Below are positions 9,370 through 13,740 of a stretch of 13,740 bases of DNA, one piece after another; position 1 is the first letter of the stretch, and each line of letters begins with the position of its first letter. Source of the DNA: Smithella sp. ME-1 (lineage in GTDB: Bacteria > Desulfobacterota > Syntrophia > Syntrophales > Smithellaceae); the NCBI GenBank assembly GCA_000495415.1, contig AWGX01000755.1:1-13740 (forward strand). The letters run 5' to 3'. The notes under the pieces are model-generated. The model had not been told where the DNA came from, made no database searches, and worked only from the letters and a program-made list of their open reading frames with translations. Made by a program: the position numbers and the translations under genes.

Positions 9370-9375
9370 AGGAGG
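9370..9375 (+). promoter_or_regulatory. Ribosome binding site that decides the rpsT start
   Basis: AGGAGG directly abuts the ATG at 9376, leaving no spacer, but lies 6 nt before the TTG at 9382. This placement makes TTG the only sensible initiation codon. Confidence 0.85.
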
Positions 9376-9381
9376 ATGCTT

Positions 9382-9645
9382 TTGGCAACACATAAATCAG
9401 CAGAAAAACGTGATCGACAGAATAAAAAACACCGCGCGCGCAATGTCGCCGCCAAGTCCGCACTAAAAACAAAGATTAAATCAGTAATTGAAAATGTAGA
9501 TAGCAAAAACAAAGAAAAATCTATTAATGCTCTTAAGACTGCTGTCCCCGCACTGAATAAAGCAGCCAGTAAAGGCTTAATTCATAAAAAAAATGCTGCA
9601 CGTAAAGTTTCCCGACTGACCAAAAAAGTCAATGCTGTTCAATGA
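9382..9645 (+). CDS. rpsT: Small ribosomal subunit protein bS20
   Basis: Ribosomal protein S20 binds 16S rRNA early in 30S assembly. With the TTG start the protein is 87 residues, the same length as E. coli S20. It opens (M)ATHKSAEKRDRQNKKHRARN, matching the family's N-terminal 'K.S..KR.RQ....RN' signature, and ends with HKKNAARKVSRLTKKVNA (residues 67-84), the conserved 'IHKNKAARHKSRL' region. It is strongly basic, with no acidic tail. The upstream in-frame ATG at 9376 sits right against the AGGAGG and is rejected as start. E. coli rpsT also begins with UUG and is autoregulated by S20 at translation, so the rare start may be functionally conserved. A strong terminator follows, so it is a single-gene unit. 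Confidence 0.97.
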   Translation: MATHKSAEKRDRQNKKHRARNVAAKSALKTKIKSVIENVDSKNKEKSINALKTAVPALNKAASKGLIHKKNAARKVSRLTKKVNAVQ

Positions 9646-9720
9646 CATTCGCTGACAACAGGAAGCGTAAGTGAAATTATCCCCGAAGCAAAGCGGATGG
9701 GCACAAATAATATAGACATT

Positions 9721-9750
9721 AAAAAGGCCGGCTTTGAAACCGGCCTTTTT
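9721..9750 (+). terminator. Rho-independent terminator after rpsT
   Basis: GGCCGG (9726-9731) pairs with CCGGCC (9740-9745) around an 8-nt loop (CTTTGAAA). Five A flank the left arm and five T the right arm, extending the stem to 11 bp and giving a T-run. The symmetry would let it work on both strands. It lies 75 bp after the rpsT stop. Confidence 0.92.
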
Positions 9751-9852
9751 AATTTATTGGAATCCTCTCATTCCTCTCTCCACAAGAATTCATCTTTCTG
9801 TTTGCTTTGTCATTCATAATCATTTAAAAATGACGTAGAAGGCGATTTGATT

Positions 9853-10638
9853 ATGATAAAAATATGTCAATGTGAAGTTGATGCACCTTCACGAAATAAA
9901 CTTTTACCATACAGTAATCTATCCTCGGGTGATTCAATAGTAGAGATCGCCCGTCTGTTTATTAATACACCCTACAAAGCGGGAATGCTCGAATCTGCGG
10001 GCAAAGAGAATCTGGTTATAAATTGGTCGGCTTTCGATTGCACCACTTTTGTGGAAACTGTTCTTGCCTTTGCCAAATGCATACGGACCAGGGAAATTTC
10101 ACATCATTATTTCAGAAAAAACTTAAAATTAATCCGTTACCGCCAGGGGAAGATTGATGGTTACTCTTCACGTCTACATTATTTTACCGATTGGCTGCGC
10201 GATAATGAAAACAAGAAGCTTTTATCCGATATATCGAGGAGTCTTGGCGGGAAACCCCAGCGAAAAAAAATCAATTTCATGACTTTCCATTGCCAATTAT
10301 ATCCGGCTTTACAGAACAAAACACAACTTTCCAGGATGGTCTTGGCAGAAAAGAAACTTTCCCGCAAAACTTTTTATATAATTGCCAAAGATAAAGTAAC
10401 CAGGCGAGAATCAAGAATACATAACGGCGATATCATTGCTTTTGCGACAGATCAGCAAGGACTGGACGTAGCGCATGTTGGCTTTGCCATTTGGCAGGGA
10501 AAAAGCCTGCGACTTCTTCACGCTTCCAGCAAGGAAGGTGCAGTAGTCATTTCGAAAAAAACTCTTGCTGCTTATCTAAAATCCAACAAGAAATTCAACG
10601 GCATCATCGTCACTCGGCCGAAACAATTTAATAATTAA
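9853..10638 (+). CDS. DUF1460 family protein, putative N-acetylmuramoyl-L-alanine amidase-like cysteine hydrolase
   Basis: A 261-residue protein of the DUF1460 branch of the NlpC/P60 (papain-like) superfamily, whose members act on peptidoglycan. Conserved blocks in order: FINTPYKAGMLE (36-47), FDCTTFVETVLA (61-72, nucleophile Cys63), IRYRQGKIDGYSSRLHYFTDW (95-114 region), INFMTFH (140-146), HNGDIIAF (190-197), LDVAHVGFAI (204-213, probable catalytic His208) and LLHASS (221-226, His223). The ATG at 9853 is preferred because GAAGG (9838-9842) lies 10 nt upstream; the TTG at 9847 is too close to it. No signal peptide or lipobox is visible at either start, and an in-frame TAA at 9817-9819 rules out a longer N-terminus. 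This is odd for a wall-active enzyme: the protein may be cytoplasmic, exported unconventionally, or 5'-truncated. It is convergent with the minus-strand M15 peptidase gene. Confidence 0.85.
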   Translation: MIKICQCEVDAPSRNKLLPYSNLSSGDSIVEIARLFINTPYKAGMLESAGKENLVINWSAFDCTTFVETVLAFAKCIRTREISHHYFRKNLKLIRYRQGKIDGYSSRLHYFTDWLRDNENKKLLSDISRSLGGKPQRKKINFMTFHCQLYPALQNKTQLSRMVLAEKKLSRKTFYIIAKDKVTRRESRIHNGDIIAFATDQQGLDVAHVGFAIWQGKSLRLLHASSKEGAVVISKKTLAAYLKSNKKFNGIIVTRPKQFNN

Positions 10639-10737
10639 TTTCAAAAGCATACCGCGGCGGCCAGGAGGAAGCTGACGACCCGGCATTCGCCGGGCATGTT
10701 CCGCCAACAAAGGTAGGCGAATGAAAATTAATTATTA
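10629..10737. repeat. Nested inverted-repeat element between convergent genes
   Basis: A perfect 12-bp AT-rich inverted repeat (10629-10640 and 10726-10737) encloses a GC-rich core. In the core, CCCGGC (10679-10684) and GCCGGG (10689-10694) form a 6-bp stem with an ATTC loop, and GGAGGAA (10664-10670) pairs with TTCCGCC (10699-10705) with one mismatch. An alternative 8-bp pairing joins CATTCGCC (10684-10691) to GGCGAATG (10716-10723). The outer arms include the DUF1460 stop and abut the M15 stop. There is no T-run after the core stem. It could be a bidirectional termination or mRNA-stabilising structure, or a small dispersed palindromic element; which one needs genome-wide copy data. Confidence 0.6.
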
Positions 10738-11292
10738 TCAGGGTTTCTCGAAATGATGATAATCCTTCGGCTGCTCAAAATTCCCGCCCCAATGCCAGCC
10801 TCGGTTGAGAAACTCCTTAACTACGGGATGATCTGCTATAAGTGTTCCCCTTTCTTTCGGCAGATATTTCGCCCCTTCGGGCGCTATAATGCCGTTGGGA
10901 TAGATAACCGGATTTTGTACCGGATTGATATCTATCGCTTTACCCAGTGAATGCATTGATAATTTTGTCGTTCCTTCAATAACCCTGAAGTTGAAAGAGG
11001 AAGAATTATTATCCGCCATGGAACTATAATCATCCCATTGATAAGCAACTATGGGAACAACTTTTCCTACTGGAAACAGAGTTTTTTCAATAAAGTTAAA
11101 TATCTCATAAACATCGTCTTCCAGTTCCTGATTGACGATAATCTGCCCCTGATGCTTTCTGCCGTCAAAAGAATAATAACAAACATCAACGATGGACAAG
11201 AGATCAATAATTTCCGGCGGCGCATTTGTCCCTTCTATCGCGTCAGAAAAACTCATGGAGCTGTCTATAATAGTTTCTTCCGTAAAAAACAT
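10738..11292 (-). CDS. M15-type D-alanyl-D-alanine carboxypeptidase-like metallopeptidase
   Basis: A 184-residue protein resembling M15 (VanY/Ply118-type) zinc peptidases, which cleave peptidoglycan stem peptides or D-Ala-D-Ala ends. The zinc signature is intact: SMHSLGKAIDINP (112-124, ligands His114 and Asp121) and WHWGG...DYHHFE near the C-terminus (166-182, with the His-x-x/His pair). The second ATG (start at 11292) is chosen because AGGA (11304-11301 on the minus strand) is 8 nt upstream of it but only 2 nt from the first ATG at 11298. The gene starts 13 nt after the stop of the GT2-DUF4922 gene, so the two are almost certainly cotranscribed. No signal peptide is visible (MFFTEETIIDSS...), which is unusual for an enzyme of the wall. 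It may act in the cytoplasm on muropeptides or be released by lysis; both are inference. Confidence 0.85.
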   Translation of the reverse strand: MFFTEETIIDSSMSFSDAIEGTNAPPEIIDLLSIVDVCYYSFDGRKHQGQIIVNQELEDDVYEIFNFIEKTLFPVGKVVPIVAYQWDDYSSMADNNSSSFNFRVIEGTTKLSMHSLGKAIDINPVQNPVIYPNGIIAPEGAKYLPKERGTLIADHPVVKEFLNRGWHWGGNFEQPKDYHHFEKP

Positions 11293-11305
11293 TGTCATTT
11301 TCCTT

Positions 11306-13699
11306 TTATCGTTCTTTAATTATTGAATTCATCACATTCGCCGGCAATGATACTTCCCTATAAATTTCGCGAATAACATTATAATCCAGTCGATTGTAAT
11401 TATCCAGAAAAGGCGTTATTACAAATCCTGCCATATCCACCGCTCCAGGTGAAACAAAAATTCTCTTTTCGTCCTTTGCGAAATATGAATCCGGACGGTG
11501 TTTTCGACGCATAAACACAGCCAACCGCCAGCAATTACCGGAATAATCGCAAATAATGTTAACCATCGGTTCATCACTTATCATCAGTACTTTTTGTGCT
11601 GTCGTCAGTAAATTTATAAATTGTTCGTTTAATGTTTTCGCACTCTTCGATTCCAGCAGAATTACAGAACGGTCGAAGAATTCCCATCTGCTGCATTTTA
11701 CATAAGGAGTTTCTTTAACCGGCGACAGTTTTTTAAATTCCCGAAAGAAAGGTAGGCCGCTTTTGGGAACCGCCTGAAAATGCAGATGATCGGGTGCGGA
11801 TGCGCCACATGCCGGACCATTGTATAGGATAGCATATTCAGGCGAAAAATCGGCTGCCATTTGCAAAAGAGAAGGCAGAGTGAATGTTATTTCCTGAGGT
11901 TCGTGTTTAAGTGTGGCTACTGTAAAATGATTTTTAAAAATCGGTGCCGGATTGCAAAGAATCAAAAACTTGCTTCTGTATAAAATTCCTTTCTGCTCCG
12001 TTGGCAGATTATCCTGACATAAAAAACATGGTCTGGACTTTATTGATTCCGCGTCAACTGCCGCTCCGCTGCTGACAGCGCGGGCGGGATTGTATTGTAA
12101 AACAACCATGTAATTTTCACCGCGGATCTCCCTGGATTGAACGGACGCCAGGTCACGACAGGCAACAGCGAATTTAGGCCAGCTTTTCTTTTGTTGCCTT
12201 AAAAGATTCAGACATAGAGTTTTTAATGATTTTTGTTTTTCTCCGGAATATTCAGCAAAAATTTTATTTTTAAAATCTTCTATCTTTTTATTCAACTTTT
12301 GCCGTTCTCTGATTTCAATGGAACGAAGCTCATCTTTGTAAAAATCGTTACGGTTTTTCATCTCAATGGAAAGGCCGGCATCCGTGTTACCCTTCCAGCG
12401 GCGGCACCAGTATAAATTTTCGTAAATTCTGCCGACTTTATATTCGCGGGTAATTCTCAAAGACACGGCGTAATCCTCGCCGTAACTGACATTGGGAAAA
12501 CCAATCCGGCGAATAACGGATAAATCAAATGCCCGGGGAGCACCCATACCGTTGACCCGCAAAAGATTATTGTGACCGTTTTGCCGTGTCCATTCACGGT
12601 GGTCAATGAGACCGGGCGGAATTATTTTTAGACTCTCATCGACAATTGTGTATGAACCAACGACCATCATGTATTTTCCGGCACGCAGGACATCTACGAT
12701 TTTCTGCAATGTTTGCGGCGAGCTGTAAAGATCATCGGAATCAAGTTGCACCACATAACGCCCGCAGTATGGCGAATAAATTGCTTCGTTCCAGCATCCG
12801 CCGATTCCCAGATCGCGCCGAGCAGGAATGATATGATGAACATGAGGATATTTATCGGTAAACTTTTTCAAAATATCCGTGGTTCCGTCCGTGGAATGAT
12901 TATCAACAACGACAATATTGAAGGGGAAATCGGTCTTCTGTTTCAGGACGCTTTCCAAAGCATCGGCAATTGTCTTTTTACGGTTAAGCACTGGAATGAC
13001 AATGCTTGCTTTCCATTGAAAATTACCATGTTCGTCTTCCGTGCTTGCTGTGCGCGGTGGAAGATATGCACCGATGCGCTTCAAATGATTTGTGGCAATT
13101 CTTTCCAACTTTTTCTGACGAAGAAAATTCTTTTTGGCAACATAATCAAAATGCGTTTCCTTTTTCCCGCCGGATTTTTTTATTTTTTGTTTATTCTCTG
13201 CTGACACAATGTATAGAAATTCCGTAATATGAACTATTTTATGGTCAATGGAAACTTTGAGACGCAAGGCGTATAAAGCCATCTCACCTTCAGAGGGCAG
13301 AGAGCCGTATTTCTGCAGACTTGATTTGATCGCGGCACAAGAAAACAAGAAAAGATGCCCGAAATTAAAATCGTCGCGGATACTGCCCGCCTGATAATCT
13401 ATAAGCGGATGTTCAACGAGCCTATTCCCGTCGCGTAAAATAAAATCTGAATAAATCATGCCTGCCTGATTTGTTTCAGCAGTTTCAATCAGACGACGAA
13501 GGGATAATTTATCAACAATAATTTTTTTATCGGCATCAATTACCAGTAAATATTTGCCTGATATTTTTTCAAGATATGCAGAAATGTTTTTTATTTCTTG
13601 AACGGTATGTTTTTTGAAAAAAAAGAAATCTAGAGCCTCTTTTTCATCATTTATGGCCAGAAATATGAAACGGCCGAATTTTGGGACTGAAGGGGTCAT
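11306..13699 (-). CDS. Glycosyltransferase family 2 fused to DUF4922 (HIT/GalT-like) domain
   Basis: A 797-residue fusion with no membrane helix or signal peptide. Residues 1-160 look like a reduced first GT-A domain ([12 protein letters not shown] at 49-60, MIYSDF at 81-86). Residues 231-450 are a full GT2 domain: [20 protein letters not shown] (231-250), [11 protein letters not shown] (263-273), the DxD motif in VQLDSDD (317-323), NGMGAPRAF (383-391) and [10 protein letters not shown] (407-416). After a charged helical linker (450-500), residues 528-790 match DUF4922: RPCFLC (556-561, Cys pair), [11 protein letters not shown] (583-593) and [20 protein letters not shown] (626-645). The DHLHFQ element corresponds to the catalytic histidine region of GalT, Ap4A phosphorylase and plant GDP-galactose phosphorylase. 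So the protein may both consume and transfer a nucleotide sugar; the substrate is unknown. The ATG at 13699 is the first after an in-frame stop, with no clear Shine-Dalgarno. It is cotranscribed with the M15 gene. Confidence 0.87.
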   Translation of the reverse strand: MTPSVPKFGRFIFLAINDEKEALDFFFFKKHTVQEIKNISAYLEKISGKYLLVIDADKKIIVDKLSLRRLIETAETNQAGMIYSDFILRDGNRLVEHPLIDYQAGSIRDDFNFGHLFLFSCAAIKSSLQKYGSLPSEGEMALYALRLKVSIDHKIVHITEFLYIVSAENKQKIKKSGGKKETHFDYVAKKNFLRQKKLERIATNHLKRIGAYLPPRTASTEDEHGNFQWKASIVIPVLNRKKTIADALESVLKQKTDFPFNIVVVDNHSTDGTTDILKKFTDKYPHVHHIIPARRDLGIGGCWNEAIYSPYCGRYVVQLDSDDLYSSPQTLQKIVDVLRAGKYMMVVGSYTIVDESLKIIPPGLIDHREWTRQNGHNNLLRVNGMGAPRAFDLSVIRRIGFPNVSYGEDYAVSLRITREYKVGRIYENLYWCRRWKGNTDAGLSIEMKNRNDFYKDELRSIEIRERQKLNKKIEDFKNKIFAEYSGEKQKSLKTLCLNLLRQQKKSWPKFAVACRDLASVQSREIRGENYMVVLQYNPARAVSSGAAVDAESIKSRPCFLCQDNLPTEQKGILYRSKFLILCNPAPIFKNHFTVATLKHEPQEITFTLPSLLQMAADFSPEYAILYNGPACGASAPDHLHFQAVPKSGLPFFREFKKLSPVKETPYVKCSRWEFFDRSVILLESKSAKTLNEQFINLLTTAQKVLMISDEPMVNIICDYSGNCWRLAVFMRRKHRPDSYFAKDEKRIFVSPGAVDMAGFVITPFLDNYNRLDYNVIREIYREVSLPANVMNSIIKER

Positions 13700-13713
13700 A
13701 AACCACTTTTGTC

Positions 13714-13740
13714 ATTCCGTACAAGCGAAGCGCGATACGG
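13714..13740. repeat. Partial palindromic repeat at the window edge
   Basis: CCGTA (13717-13721) and TACGG (13736-13740) are complementary around a 14-nt spacer rich in AAGCGAAGCG. The preceding 'GTCATT' and the truncated right side resemble short dispersed 'TCATTCC...GGAAT' palindromes common in deltaproteobacterial intergenic DNA. It is cut by the window end, so its full extent is unseen. Confidence 0.35.

Larger units (their letters stand above)
9051..9381. other. AT-rich spacer between pyrG and rpsT
   Basis: About 330 bp, very AT-rich. A 7-bp all-AT inverted repeat lies just after the pyrG stop (9058-9064 with 9069-9075), without a T-run, so it is a poor terminator candidate. A consensus TTGACA (9260-9265) is the main promoter-like element. 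A possible 74-codon minus-strand frame here has no recognisable features and I do not call it. Confidence 0.55.

Noticed and set aside
10679..10694. Intrinsic terminator at the CCCGGC/GCCGGG hairpin
   Set aside because: No T-run follows on either strand, so it does not meet the usual rho-independent form, although it may still affect transcript ends.
10642..10698. Tiny minus-strand frame reading MPGECRVVSFLLAAAVCF inside the nested palindrome
   Set aside because: Eighteen codons without a Shine-Dalgarno, produced by the GC-rich palindrome; the structure explains the sequence better than coding.
12713..13204. Plus-strand 163-codon open frame opposite the GT2-DUF4922 gene
   Set aside because: It lies fully antisense to conserved GT2 motifs and has no family features.

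Overview
The window is a stretch of a bacterial chromosome, most likely from a Gram-negative of the deltaproteobacterial type (Desulfobacterota, possibly Syntrophales-like). Support for this is indirect: a Fis-type regulator, the mix of conserved families and moderately AT-rich DNA with very AT-rich intergenic spacers. I cannot fix the taxon from sequence alone. There are no rRNA or tRNA genes, CRISPR arrays or transposase genes.

Layout from left to right: (1) the 5' end of a minus-strand gene, cut by the window edge, resembling the N-terminal membrane part of adenylate/guanylate cyclase-like proteins. (2) A 516-bp AT-rich spacer with two inverted repeats. (3) moaC (molybdenum cofactor synthesis), complete in all conserved residues but split by one extra A in a run of nine A. 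(4) A small three-helix membrane protein with a PH-like middle. (5) A tight three-gene unit: a Fis-family DNA-binding protein, a left-handed beta-helix (GlmU-C-terminal-like) protein and a giant 1246-residue GlmS-like amidotransferase/isomerase; the last two overlap by one base. (6) pyrG (CTP synthase). (7) A 331-bp AT-rich spacer, then rpsT (ribosomal protein S20) with a TTG start and a strong intrinsic terminator. (8) A DUF1460 (NlpC/P60-like amidase) gene, convergent with a minus-strand pair: a GT2 glycosyltransferase fused to a DUF4922 HIT/GalT-like domain, followed 13 nt later by an M15-type D-Ala-D-Ala carboxypeptidase. A GC-rich nested inverted-repeat element sits exactly between the convergent genes.

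Shared themes are amino-sugar and nucleotide supply (GlmS-like, GlmU-C-like, PyrG) and cell-envelope sugar or peptidoglycan chemistry (glycosyltransferase fusion, M15 peptidase, DUF1460 amidase). The most unusual items are the GlmS-like protein, which has an internal candidate catalytic Cys48, a large insertion inside the glutaminase domain and a 310-residue unassigned C-terminal extension; its coupling to a beta-helix protein and a Fis-type regulator; the GT2-DUF4922 fusion; and two murein-hydrolase-like proteins with no visible signal peptide.
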